NCBI RefSeq assembly: GCF_000340885.1
Contig: NC_020291.1
Span: 3,719,001-3,783,000 of the forward strand
Length of the DNA stretch: 64,000 bases
From: Clostridium saccharoperbutylacetonicum N1-4(HMT)
Lineage (GTDB): Bacteria; Bacillota; Clostridia; Clostridiales; Clostridiaceae
Reading direction: 5' to 3'
The position numbers were made by a program, and so were the translations under genes. The notes under the pieces are model-generated. The model saw only the letters and a list, made by a program, of their open reading frames with translations. It was not told the origin of the DNA and did not search any database. This document shows, in pieces, positions 44,900 through 52,930 of the stretch (positions are counted from its first letter, which is position 1; each line of letters opens with the position of its first letter).

Positions 44900-44957
44900 G
44901 CCTCCTAAAAATTTTTGTAATTCTATTTTAGAAGGCTATTTTCCGTGACCTAGCCAT
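44900..44957 (-). promoter_or_regulatory. cat translational attenuator
   Basis: The 5' arm GCCTTCTAAAA (44926-44936), inside the leader's last codons, pairs with the 3' arm TTTTAGGAGGC (44900-44910), ten Watson-Crick pairs and one G-U. The second arm contains the cat AGGAGG. A ribosome stalled in the leader would open the stem, the mechanism known for inducible cat genes. Confidence 0.85.
44928..44957 (-). CDS. cat leader peptide, 9 aa (MARSRKIAF)
   Basis: ATG 44957 with its own AAAAGGGAG site 7 bases upstream encodes MARSRKIAF and stops at TAA 44928. The stop region forms the 5' arm of the attenuator stem. Its position, size and overlap with the stem mark it as a drug-sensing leader. The sequence differs from the leaders I remember (cat-86 type). 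Confidence 0.78.
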   Translation of the reverse strand: MARSRKIAF

Positions 44958-45017
44958 TTCAATCTCCCTTTTACAATGATATTTATGCTTTAATTTATTA
45001 TATAACACATTCTGTAA

Positions 45018-45070
45018 TACCGCACTATCCAATTTTCAAAGACCTTTTTTTATTTACTACATCAAATTTT
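45018..45070 (-). repeat. boxA-like promoter repeat, upstream of cat
   Basis: Minus-strand order: AAATTTGATGTAGTAAATAA, a short A-run, GGTCTTTGAAAATTGGATAG, TGCGGTATT. A TATAAT-like -10 follows at 44997-45002. A member of the repeat family also found at 45.76, 50.80, 52.69, 57.34, 61.07 and 62.63 kb. Confidence 0.75.
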
Positions 45071-45117
45071 CAAATTAGTTCTTTGACTTACTCGATAAAG
45101 TGGTATTTGCAACTTTA

Positions 45118-45657
45118 TTACATCTCAACTATCTTTCTAACTGTGTTTGCCGTTCTGATTGTCAGCTTGCTACTAATGTTTGCCTTAGCTGTCTTCGACC
45201 ACCAATTTGTATTTTGATAATCCTTTCGACTAAAAGACCAGAATACTGCTTTTTTGTAATTCTTTATCTTTTCAAATTCTTCTTTAGGCTCCCCTATTTC
45301 ACTAAATACATCAGTAAATGTTGCCGGCAACATTATAAAAATCAGATTATCGTATATTTCCTTGTCTTCATTTCCCCACCAGTCAGGGGCATTATGTAAT
45401 ATATCTTCAAGTTCTTCCTTTAATATGACAAAAACAGGTATTTGCAAATCAAACCTGTCTTTTATCATTGTTTCAAGCTGACCAGAAAAATCCTCTTTGT
45501 GATCCTCATCACTTGAAAAGATGACATTGCCACTATTCAGATATGTCTTAACTTCTAAAAAACCAAGTTCTTCAAAGCCTGCCTTTAATCCAACCATTGG
45601 AATCTTATTTTTGCCACTTATATTGATGCCCCTTAAAAATGCAATATATCTTTTCAT
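45118..45657 (-). CDS. DUF1697 domain-containing protein
   Basis: The 179-residue protein begins RYIAFLRGINISGKNKIPMV and contains KTYLNSGNVIFSSDE and LPATFTDVFSEIGE, the DUF1697 pattern. It ends NWWSKTAKANISSKLTIRTA then NTVRKIVEM. Biochemical role unknown. GAGGTGACTTTGTTAT precedes the ATG. A TGCTATAAT promoter element lies at 45740-45745, following a partial copy of the boxA-like repeat. Confidence 0.88.
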   Translation of the reverse strand: MKRYIAFLRGINISGKNKIPMVGLKAGFEELGFLEVKTYLNSGNVIFSSDEDHKEDFSGQLETMIKDRFDLQIPVFVILKEELEDILHNAPDWWGNEDKEIYDNLIFIMLPATFTDVFSEIGEPKEEFEKIKNYKKAVFWSFSRKDYQNTNWWSKTAKANISSKLTIRTANTVRKIVEM

Positions 45658-45961
45658 ATAACAAAGTCACCTCATCAAATTCTAATTTATTTCTTAGTAA
45701 AAAAACTATAAACTCATACAATAGCACATTTATGAGTTAATTATAGCATATTTTTATAATACCGCATTCTTCAAATTTCTTAATTAGTTCACAATATTTA
45801 CTTGTCATGCACATTATTAGTCTAATGAACACTTCTATAACTAGTTATCTAACGTTATTTTATTCGTTATAATCTCACTTGAAATGGAACATAAAGAAGA
45901 ATTGCCAACTTAATAACGTATTTATATTATTGTGCTTTATTAGTAAGCTTTTATTTATCTA
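45658..45961. other. gene-free spacer with repeat fragments
   Basis: Contains a -10 (TATAAT, minus strand, 45740-45745), a partial boxA-family repeat (45760-45778, TACCGCATTCTTCAAATTT), and 45810-45836, identical to 27 bases at the 3' end of the nucleotidyltransferase fragment at 63.8 kb. No ORF was seen. Confidence 0.6.
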
Positions 45962-46831
45962 CTATATTTGAACCTCTATCTCTGATAAATTTAATGCTTT
46001 CCCGCCGACCTTAACTTCAATAACTTCTTCGCCTTCAGTTCTTAAAGCAACAATTATTTCTGAAGGCTTTTCCATTGAATAACCTTGCTCAATAACTATA
46101 TTATTAGCATTGTCAGACTTAATTTTATCATATTTAAATAAATAACATGCAAGAGCACCATTAGATGTACCAGTTGCAGATTCTTCTGGTATTCCATAGA
46201 GTGGTGCAAAATTTCTACAGTAGGCATTTGAATTATTAAGCGATTCAAGAGTAAAAATATGATAGCCGATCGTATTATATTTACTGCTGATTTCTGACAC
46301 TTTTTCAAAATTGGGCTTTATTGCATTAACTAGATCTATATTCTTAATTGGTATAAGTATATCCCTAAGACCTGTAGATACAATTTGTACTGGTAGTTCT
46401 TCAATCATTTCATTCATAGTAATATTCAATGAATCTGCAATTTCTTTCTTAGATATTGTTTGATGATAACTTGGCGCATTTTGATTCATCATTATTGAAA
46501 AATCCTCCTTTAATTCTATACCTAAAATTCCTGCTTTAGTTTCTTGAAGATACTTACCAGGTTTAATTAATCTTTTGATTAATAGTGTACTAAAAGTTCC
46601 TATTGTGGCATGTCCACAAATATCAACCTCTTTATTCGGGGTAAAAAACCTAACTTTAAAGTCTGCTAATTCTGATTTCATGACAAATGCCGTCTCACTA
46701 AAACCAATAATACCCGCAATTTTTTTCATACTATCTTCTGATAAATCATCTGCATTAAGCACAACTCCAGAAGGATTTCCTCCCTCTATGCATTTTGCAA
46801 ATGAATTTAATGTATAAGCTTTTACCTTCAT
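45962..46831 (-). CDS. PhzF family isomerase/epimerase-like protein
   Basis: The 289-residue PhzF-fold protein has NSFAKCIEGGNPSGVV, SETAFVMKS with catalytic-type Glu46, FFTPNKEVDICGHATIGTFS, and late ESATGTSNGALACYLFKY. PhzF proteins are diaminopimelate-epimerase-fold isomerases, many of unknown substrate. No phenazine genes are nearby. AGGGGAAATTAATT precedes the ATG. Confidence 0.9.
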   Translation of the reverse strand: MKVKAYTLNSFAKCIEGGNPSGVVLNADDLSEDSMKKIAGIIGFSETAFVMKSELADFKVRFFTPNKEVDICGHATIGTFSTLLIKRLIKPGKYLQETKAGILGIELKEDFSIMMNQNAPSYHQTISKKEIADSLNITMNEMIEELPVQIVSTGLRDILIPIKNIDLVNAIKPNFEKVSEISSKYNTIGYHIFTLESLNNSNAYCRNFAPLYGIPEESATGTSNGALACYLFKYDKIKSDNANNIVIEQGYSMEKPSEIIVALRTEGEEVIEVKVGGKALNLSEIEVQI

Positions 46832-46915
46832 AATTAATTTCCCCTTAACTAAACATATAATAATTATTAATACATATTTTTACTATCCCTTTCAAATTTG
46901 AACTTATCATAATAC

Positions 46916-47275
46916 CTAATCAGTGTTTATTTTGCTCTCAATGAATACTTTTGAAATAAGCATGGCTTGGATTATGGGTTCAAATCGATTGAATTGCGAA
47001 GTTCCTTTTTCATATTTACTTTGTGCTTTTGTAGTTTTATTTATGATTGAAACCACAGGAGGCAATGCTTCTTTCAATTCTTTGCTTGTATAATTTATTG
47101 TTTTATCACCCATAAGAAGCGACTTGGAAATATAAAGTGCTTTAATTCTGTTTTTTAAGAGGGAATGTTGAGATGTTCCTTCTAAAAACTTAAGTTGCAT
47201 TTTTTCACATTTAGTAATAGTAGAAGATAGCATGGATTTGGCTTTTTCCAATTCTTCATTATTAAATTCCATCAT
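46916..47275 (-). CDS. hypothetical two-repeat helical protein, 119 aa
   Basis: Not recognised, but it has an internal duplication. Residues about 10-55 (LSSTITKCEKMQLKFLEGTS, QHSLLKNRIKALYISKSLL) align with about 68-113 (VVSIINKTTKAQSKYEKGTS, QFNRFEPIIQAMLISKVFI), sharing K-x-E-GTSQ-x5-I-A-ISK. It looks like two copies of a helix-turn-helix-like hairpin. No signal peptide. Transcription is predicted from the promoter in the repeated spacer at 47385-47413. Confidence 0.6.
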   Translation of the reverse strand: MMEFNNEELEKAKSMLSSTITKCEKMQLKFLEGTSQHSLLKNRIKALYISKSLLMGDKTINYTSKELKEALPPVVSIINKTTKAQSKYEKGTSQFNRFEPIIQAMLISKVFIESKINTD

Positions 47276-47384
47276 GATGCCTCCTTATCAAATTAATATT
47301 TATCTAATTCTTTTATACCCTACGATCTGCCTTCTGCAATATTGTTGAAAATTGTAAGTTAAAATTATGTTCCTTTATTTTACA

Positions 47385-47413
47385 ATTATAATATTAATCC
47401 ATAATTAATACAA
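47385..47413 (-). promoter_or_regulatory. promoter in repeated spacer copy 2
   Basis: Minus-strand TTGTAT (47408-47413), 17 bases, TATAAT (47385-47390), same spacing as copy 1. It reads into the 119-residue gene at 47275. Confidence 0.72.
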
Positions 47414-47470
47414 ATTTAAAATATTTAATAATTAAAGGAGTAATAACTACTATATTAGAGTTGTGTATAA

Positions 47471-47513
47471 AGAAATACCACAAAATTCATTTCTGAAGTA
47501 ATGTGATATTTCT
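47471..47513 (-). terminator. terminator of the AraC/GyrI-like gene
   Basis: AGAAATACCACA / TGTGATATTTCT stem with one mismatch, T-rich on the minus strand after the second arm. It lies just after the stop at 47525. Confidence 0.65.
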
Positions 47514-47524
47514 AATTTTCTATA

Positions 47525-48400
47525 CTAGTACTTTTTTATAACTGGTATCCATATTTCGCTTTTAAATGTTGGTGAAGTTACATCTTTATTTTCATTCCAT
47601 AACATCTCTGGTCCTTGTTTTTGTTCATAGTTTGAAGCTGGAAACCATTCAGAATAAATACGCCCCCAAACATTTTGCAATGTATCTGGGAATGGACCTA
47701 TAACTTCAAATACTGCCCATGTTGAAGCAACAACTTCAAGTTTTGACAAGTTCTTTGGACACTCTCTCGTCGTTGCTACACCTATATAATGGTCAAGTTC
47801 ACCTTTTTCCTCCATTCGTCCTTCTGAAAAATTTAAAGATGCACTTATTAATCCTCTTGGTTCTATATTAGATAACTCTTTCAGTTTATTAATATCTTCA
47901 GCTGTTAAGCTCTGACACATTTTAGCAATCTCTGGATTTACTCCATTAAAAATTATAGGCACCCTTTTTTTTATGCCAATTATACAAAATTCTTCTTTCT
48001 CTTGAATTCTATAGTTCATCTCATTTCCTCCTTCAATAGATAATCGGAAGGTCATTGGTGGATAGGCTTTTAATGATTTTCCATTATATCTAGCCTCTGA
48101 TGGAGTTAGCCCATGCAAATTTTGAAATGCTCTTGTAAATGCATCTGCTGACTTATATCCATACTTAACAGCTAAATCAATTATTCTTATATTACTATTA
48201 TTAAGTTCAAAAGCCGCTAAGGTAAGACGTCTCCTACGAATGTACTCAGACAACGAAACACCCGCAAGAAAAGAAAACATTCTTTGAAAATGATATTCTG
48301 AACAGAATGCTAACTTTGCTACTTTTTTTAAATCAACTTCACCATCAAGATTTTCTTCAATATAATTTAATGCTTCATTCATTCTCTTCAACGAATCCAT
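47525..48400 (-). CDS. AraC-family regulator with GyrI-like effector domain
   Basis: Residues 5-105 are an AraC HTH pair ([50 protein letters not shown]). Residues 130-291 form a GyrI/Rob-type ligand domain ([74 protein letters not shown]). It probably senses an amphipathic toxic compound and activates resistance genes. AGGAGGGGACTAA precedes the ATG. Confidence 0.9.
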   Translation of the reverse strand: MDSLKRMNEALNYIEENLDGEVDLKKVAKLAFCSEYHFQRMFSFLAGVSLSEYIRRRRLTLAAFELNNSNIRIIDLAVKYGYKSADAFTRAFQNLHGLTPSEARYNGKSLKAYPPMTFRLSIEGGNEMNYRIQEKEEFCIIGIKKRVPIIFNGVNPEIAKMCQSLTAEDINKLKELSNIEPRGLISASLNFSEGRMEEKGELDHYIGVATTRECPKNLSKLEVVASTWAVFEVIGPFPDTLQNVWGRIYSEWFPASNYEQKQGPEMLWNENKDVTSPTFKSEIWIPVIKKY

Positions 48401-48477
48401 TTAGTCCCCTCCTTTCATTACTAGAATATCAAAAATCATATTTATCTATCCGACTATTCTTGCACGATTATGTAGGA

Positions 48478-49344
48478 TTAATTCATTACACCAAGCATAT
48501 AAACTACACAGGCATTTAGTACCTTCAAAGTTCTTTTTGTAATCTCTCCACTTGTATAACCACCTATAAATATCTCTTTTCCATCAGCTTTTGCTAATAT
48601 TTTAACTGCATCTAGTGCTTTAACACATTTTACTTTCGCAATTTTGTTACACATTTTACCAAGTACATATTCATCCTCTTCTAAGTTTAAATATGGAATA
48701 AGACTGTCAACATACTTATCTGGAATTATCTTAGTTATACAAAATCCCAATTGTTCATATAAAACATCTCCAATTTCACTATTAGGATATTCTTTTGTCT
48801 TCCATATCTTTATCAATTTTTGAGCAATTTCATAATTTATCTCAACTTCTTCATCTGAAAGTTTTCTTCCGTTATTATCAATTACATTTTCCCAGATCTT
48901 ATATTCAAAAAAATCAGATACACTTTCAAAATACTCTTCATTTTCTTCATATCCTTTGTCTTCATCAAATGACAAACCAATTTCAAAAATTCCAGAACAA
49001 TAATCATAAAAATCCTTTAATGACGTAAATTTTGGTGAAATATCAACTTCTTCATGATTTCCATAAAAGATCATTCCCTGTAATGGGCCATCATAATAAT
49101 ATCCAATAAACGAAGACATATTATAACCTTCCCAAATAGGGATCATTTTACCTACAGGAAATCTATCATATTGGTTAATATAATCAGAGTATTTACATGA
49201 CTCCTCATAAGTCATTATTATTGGTAACGCATATTCTCTAGACATATTTTTATATTTTTGATACCACTCATTTAATATTTCCTTATCCTCATCTTTGAAT
49301 GTAATTCCATTTGTAATATAATCATCGCAAAATTTATTAAACAC
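48478..49344 (-). CDS. SMI1/KNR4-like protein
   Basis: A 288-residue soluble acidic protein. The N-terminal region KYSDYINQYDRFPVGKMIPI, WEGYNMSSFIGYYYDGPLQG and MIFYGNHEEVDIS resembles an SMI1/SUKH-type domain (a strand-rich core with W-E-G and a YY turn). A helical C-terminal part follows, with YLNLEEDEYVLGKMCNKIAK. It is a candidate immunity protein and no toxin lies nearby. The start is GTG 49344, seven bases after AAGGTGG. Confidence 0.6.
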   Translation of the reverse strand: MFNKFCDDYITNGITFKDEDKEILNEWYQKYKNMSREYALPIIMTYEESCKYSDYINQYDRFPVGKMIPIWEGYNMSSFIGYYYDGPLQGMIFYGNHEEVDISPKFTSLKDFYDYCSGIFEIGLSFDEDKGYEENEEYFESVSDFFEYKIWENVIDNNGRKLSDEEVEINYEIAQKLIKIWKTKEYPNSEIGDVLYEQLGFCITKIIPDKYVDSLIPYLNLEEDEYVLGKMCNKIAKVKCVKALDAVKILAKADGKEIFIGGYTSGEITKRTLKVLNACVVYMLGVMN

Positions 49345-49405
49345 AATTTAACCACCTTTTATTTATCATTCTTCTCTTGAATCTTACTATAACCCATATT
49401 TAAAT

Positions 49406-49735
49406 CTACAGTCCCAAAATAGTAAATATATTATTGGTTTCAAAAACTATTTTAGCCCAACTATTTATTTCATCTATAGCAATTTTTATTTCTCCATCAA
49501 TTTCTAAACCTCTACGATATATTTCTTTCCACTGCTCCTGATCTATTTCTGTCTCTCCACATGCATCATATGAAGAAACAACACTAAGAAATAAGTCTTC
49601 TAGATGCAAATTATACAAATTATCATCATGCATTAAAAGCGAATCTTCCTTCCAAAAAGAACCTTTGAATTTCCCTTTTTGAAATTCATGGTAACATGTA
49701 CCTTTTCTATCTGACTCAGTACAACAATATTTCAT
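49406..49735 (-). CDS. hypothetical protein, 109 aa
   Basis: Not recognised. Cys-containing N-terminus (MKYCCTESDRKGTCYHEFQK), a basic-aromatic stretch GKFKGSFWKEDSLLMHDDNL and an acidic helical end (EQWKEIYRRGLEID). A CC and a single C might bind metal. GAGGTATTAA precedes the ATG. The gene is separated from the SMI1-like gene by about 60 bases and likely cotranscribed. Confidence 0.55.
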   Translation of the reverse strand: MKYCCTESDRKGTCYHEFQKGKFKGSFWKEDSLLMHDDNLYNLHLEDLFLSVVSSYDACGETEIDQEQWKEIYRRGLEIDGEIKIAIDEINSWAKIVFETNNIFTILGL

Positions 49736-49833
49736 TTAATACCTCCTTACAAATTTCAATTTATCAAGAACAAAGCACATTTTCCTATATGTAGCACTAT
49801 TATGCTCATATTGTGTTATATTTTGCATATAAA

Positions 49834-49868
49834 AAGCACCGTACATTCAACTGAATAATACGGTACTT
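49834..49868 (-). terminator. terminator of the secreted cell-wall protein gene
   Basis: AAGCACCGTA / TACGGTACTT stem with TTCA-CTGAA inside the loop and a T-run on the minus strand. It shares the TGAATAATRCGGTA arm with the other cassette terminators. Confidence 0.7.
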
Positions 49869-49887
49869 AAAATCTACTATTTATTTT

Positions 49888-50736
49888 TTATTGTAGTTCA
49901 AATTCTGCTGTTGCATGTGTAATACCTATTGAATTATCTATTTCTTTTACTATTCTGTATTTTCCAGCTGTTAATTTTTTAAAATCTTGTAGTGTACTTA
50001 ATTTGTAATTTTCCTTACCTGTTATTTGAATTGGTATAACTATTCCAACCATTTCAAACTCTGTATTATCTGCAAAAGCTAAAGGATGCCACTCATTATT
50101 TTCAAACTTATCTACTTCATACATTGTTCCATATTCAACTTCTTGATTTGTGTTATTTACAATATAAGCATTAATATCTTTTGTACCTAATGCATATATA
50201 CTTTTTTCTGTTTTCATGGTAATATCTTGTAATTTAGCTTTACCTTTGGACGAATCCCAAGCTCCATCAGCATCTAAATAATATCCATCAATAATTTTAT
50301 TACGTTCCATAGTACCATCAATATCAAAAAAGTAATACTTATTTTCAATTAATTGCCAACCTGTAATAAATGATTTTTCTGTATTCCACCAGCCATTGGC
50401 ACCATGTTTCCAACCTTTATTATATGCATCTAAATTAATATTATAATTATTTGAAATCTGTGGTGGATTGATTTCTGTGGTTTCAATCCAAACTCCATCA
50501 GAGCCAATCTTATATCCATCTACTGTTGCATCATGAACCATATAACCATCTTGTCCAAAATAATACCACTTTCCATCTATTTGCTTCCAACCTACGGACC
50601 ATGAACTACCTTCACTATTCCACCAGCCATTAGAATCATGTTTCCATTCTGCACTTGCTCCTATTGGATATATCGTCAGCATTGTAGCTACTACTAATAA
50701 ACTAGCAATTATTTTTGTTAATTTCATCTTTTTCAT
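49888..50736 (-). CDS. secreted choline-binding-type wall protein with Ig-like C-terminal domain
   Basis: The signal peptide covers residues 1-29 (LLVVATMLTIYPIGASA). Cell-wall-binding repeats follow in two blocks (KHDSNGWWNSEGSSWSVGWK, YYFGQDGYMVHDATVDGYKI; then GANGWWNTEKSFITGWQLIE, KYYFFDIDGTMERNKIID). The C-terminal third (KLQDITMKTEKSIYALGTKD, YGTMYEVDKFENNEWHPLAF, KYRIVKEIDN) is a bacterial immunoglobulin-like domain. It is surface-attached by choline-type repeats. The family is shared with the LRR protein at 16.4 kb. A boxA-like promoter repeat lies upstream. Confidence 0.88.
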   Translation of the reverse strand: MKKMKLTKIIASLLVVATMLTIYPIGASAEWKHDSNGWWNSEGSSWSVGWKQIDGKWYYFGQDGYMVHDATVDGYKIGSDGVWIETTEINPPQISNNYNINLDAYNKGWKHGANGWWNTEKSFITGWQLIENKYYFFDIDGTMERNKIIDGYYLDADGAWDSSKGKAKLQDITMKTEKSIYALGTKDINAYIVNNTNQEVEYGTMYEVDKFENNEWHPLAFADNTEFEMVGIVIPIQITGKENYKLSTLQDFKKLTAGKYRIVKEIDNSIGITHATAEFELQ

Positions 50737-50800
50737 ATTCCCCCCACTTCCACTAATTTCAAATTACCTTACAATATACAAATAATTTACTTTTTTCAAG

Positions 50801-50853
50801 TACCATTTTATTCTATTTTCAAAGAACGATTTTTTATTTACAGCATAAACTCT
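50801..50853 (-). repeat. boxA-like promoter repeat, upstream of the Ig-like wall protein
   Basis: Minus-strand core GTTCTTTGAAAATAGAATAA then AATGGTA, preceded by a TAAATAAAAAA run. Diverged copy of the family. Confidence 0.65.
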
Positions 50854-51005
50854 ATAAATTGTATATATTATATTGATATTTTCATAATTCATTTCCCCAT
50901 CCTATGTTTCCAGAATTCACTCTATAAATCAAATTTATGTATCGTATCTATTTCTAATGCTGGATTTAGTTCATATTTGTGTTTGCTTGCACCAAATACA
51001 TTTTA

Positions 51006-51164
51006 TTAATCCTTCTCAGAATATAAATAATAATCAGAATGAACTCTATAACCACTTTCATTCCTAGTTATATTAGGTAACAAATATCTATTTTCATAAT
51101 ATCTTAAAGGTTCTTTTCCTATATTAAATAATTCCGATAAATCCTTGCGTGTATATTTATTCAA
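51006..51164 (-). pseudogene. truncated MerR-family regulator
   Basis: TTG 51164 after AAGGAG opens a 52-codon frame encoding TRKDLSELFNIGKEPLRYYE and NRYLLPNITRNESGYRVHSD, the winged-helix start of a MerR protein. It stops at TAA 51006, before the second half of the DNA-binding domain. About 50 bases further an unrelated startless tail (HKYELNPALEIDTIHKFDL) ends. This is a fusion of two decayed pieces. Confidence 0.65.
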
Positions 51165-51219
51165 ACTTTTCTCCTTATTATTGCAAGTTCAGGTTTATTT
51201 TAACAAAGTAAATAACAAT

Positions 51220-51711
51220 TTACATTTCTAGTTTGTATCTTAATAGTATTTCTGTAGTGACATCTTCAAATTTACTAACAACATCTGCTTTAAATCCATG
51301 TTTTTCATAAATTTTTCTAGCATCATGATTTTTTTCTAACACCCATAAAAATATTTTTTTGATACTTTTCCTCTTTGCATGCTCAATGCAATCTTTTATT
51401 AGAATACTACCAATACCCTGTCCTTGAAAAAAAGTATCAACATAAAGTTGAAAAATTTCAATACTATTTCTACTATCTTTCATATTCGAATATCCCCATT
51501 TAATTAGTCCTTTTACAATTCCGTCATCATATACATATAAGTCATCTAATTCAGATTCTTTATCCCGAAAATCTAATGCTAAATCTAAGACCTGCATTTC
51601 ATTAAATGAAACATTGTCATTATTAAATATCTGTCTGTAAGCAGTTCTTTTTGCAAATATTAAAATTTCTGCTAACCTTGATGCATCTTTTATTTCTGCT
51701 CTTCTTATCAT
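51220..51711 (-). CDS. GNAT family N-acetyltransferase
   Basis: The 163-residue protein: RRAEIKDASRLAEILIFAKR, IFQLYVDTFFQGQGIGSILI (Q-G-x-G-I-G motif A) and ARKIYEKHGFKADVVSKFED. It belongs to the general GNAT/RimI-like group, acceptor unknown. The gene is separate from its neighbours and its upstream spacer is featureless. Confidence 0.85.
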   Translation of the reverse strand: MIRRAEIKDASRLAEILIFAKRTAYRQIFNNDNVSFNEMQVLDLALDFRDKESELDDLYVYDDGIVKGLIKWGYSNMKDSRNSIEIFQLYVDTFFQGQGIGSILIKDCIEHAKRKSIKKIFLWVLEKNHDARKIYEKHGFKADVVSKFEDVTTEILLRYKLEM

Positions 51712-51924
51712 ATTATTAACTCCCTACGTAGTTGATTTTAATATTGAAATTTATCTGCTTCATATTGATAATAAACATATATTCTCATATTTATTTAACA
51801 CTAAACTCCTTATTCCTAATTTTAAACATATATTGTCCTCCATAAACTTCCATTTGCTATACTAACCATTAAATTTGAATATACATGATCTAGTCCTTAA
51901 TGAAAATATTACTAAAATCTGATA

Positions 51925-52431
51925 TTATAAATCATCATATTTGCCACCCAAAACTGTGCCATTCATTTTTAAATATGACTTCTCATGCAATAGCGCTTCT
52001 TGATGGTATTTTGGATTAGTATAATGGTTATAATAATATTCTTTTAGCAATTCCAAATCATTTCTATATTTTTCTACTTCCATAGCACACACTCTAGTCC
52101 ATAAAAGTCTGTCTATTGATACAATTAGAATATTTTCTTCCTCAATAGCATCTTTCTTAAAAAAATTATAATCAAGGTGTGCAATACTTCTCCATATTTC
52201 AAATTCTCCAATGACCATTCCCAAGTCTCCATATAAATCTTTTCTCTTATTAGGATATTTATGTGCAAGAACCTGATAATCCTCATCTGTTACTATTAGA
52301 TCAATGTCTGCACCAGCTTTTCGTATTCCATAATACTCCATAGACATTCCACCTATAAGAATTGGCTTATCTATAAAAGTTAAATTATTAGCTTCCAACA
52401 TTTCTGTAATATGATCAACAACTTTTTTCAT
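51925..52431 (-). CDS. nucleotidyltransferase-fold protein (AbiEii-like)
   Basis: The 168-residue protein has the polymerase-beta-type signature IGGMSMEYYGIRKAGADIDL with GG-x-S and the D-x-D metal pair, then a helical part (LLWTRVCAMEVEKYRNDLEL). It resembles AbiEii/AbiGii-like or minimal nucleotidyltransferases. Neither a partner antitoxin gene nor a HEPN gene is adjacent, so toxin function is speculative. GGAGAGATTGAA precedes the ATG. A boxA-like promoter repeat is about 250 bases upstream. Confidence 0.7.
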   Translation of the reverse strand: MKKVVDHITEMLEANNLTFIDKPILIGGMSMEYYGIRKAGADIDLIVTDEDYQVLAHKYPNKRKDLYGDLGMVIGEFEIWRSIAHLDYNFFKKDAIEEENILIVSIDRLLWTRVCAMEVEKYRNDLELLKEYYYNHYTNPKYHQEALLHEKSYLKMNGTVLGGKYDDL

Positions 52432-52686
52432 TTCAATCTCTCCTACAAATTATCTTTCAATATAATACAAGCAACATATTTTCAAAACACTATCCTAATT
52501 AACTCCCAAAGGAAAATTTATATTAACTATCACAAATCTTTGCTTCATATTATTAGCCTATTTGATATATGAATAATCAAAATCAAATATCGCTGCTTAA
52601 AATCCATTTAGTTAAATACTCAATTTATATAAGAATCTTTAATATATGCTTTTACTATCACAAACCAATTATAGCACAAATTGTAA

Positions 52687-52730
52687 TATTCCTTCATTCA
52701 ATTCTCAGAGACCTTTTATAATTTATTGAG
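52687..52730 (-). repeat. boxA-like promoter repeat, upstream of nucleotidyltransferase
   Basis: Diverged copy: minus-strand GGTCTCTGAGAATTGAATGA then AGGAATATTA, with TGCTATAAT 14 bases further on. Confidence 0.6.
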
Positions 52731-52752
52731 TCTTTATTATAATTATGCAGTA

Positions 52753-52790
52753 AAAAATCGTACATCCAATCTCTTGAATAATACGATTTT
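52753..52790 (-). terminator. hairpin terminator downstream of GH127
   Basis: AAAATCGTA / TACGATTTT stem, loop with TTGAATAA, U-run on the minus strand. It lies 140 bases after the GH127 stop. Confidence 0.6.
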
Positions 52791-52930
52791 CAATTTACTA
52801 TTTAATTTCATCAACTCATGATTAAAGAGTATGTAATAAACTCTTACTACACTTTATCTAAGAATTTAATTTATAAAGATTCATTTCTGTAAGCAAGGCA
52901 TGAAAAACTGTTTAACAAAACTTCTAGTCT

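Larger units (their letters stand above)
47369..47513 (-). repeat. terminator-plus-promoter spacer, copy 2
   Basis: Near-duplicate of 44016-44168: the promoter half (47369-47460) keeps TTCCTTTATTTTACAATTAT and the next 60 bases with few changes, and the hairpin half is more diverged. Confidence 0.8.
52432..52930. other. 500-bp gene-free spacer with repeat and terminator
   Basis: Contains the nucleotidyltransferase promoter (TATAAT, minus strand, 52668-52673), a boxA-like repeat (52687-52730) and the terminator of the GH127 gene (52753-52790). The rest is AT-rich without ORF or clear structure. TATCACAAA appears twice (around 52529 and 52656). Confidence 0.6.

Noticed and set aside
51925..52431. 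Toxin-antitoxin pair (AbiE/MNT-HEPN)
   Set aside because: The nucleotidyltransferase fold is there, but no antitoxin or HEPN partner is adjacent.
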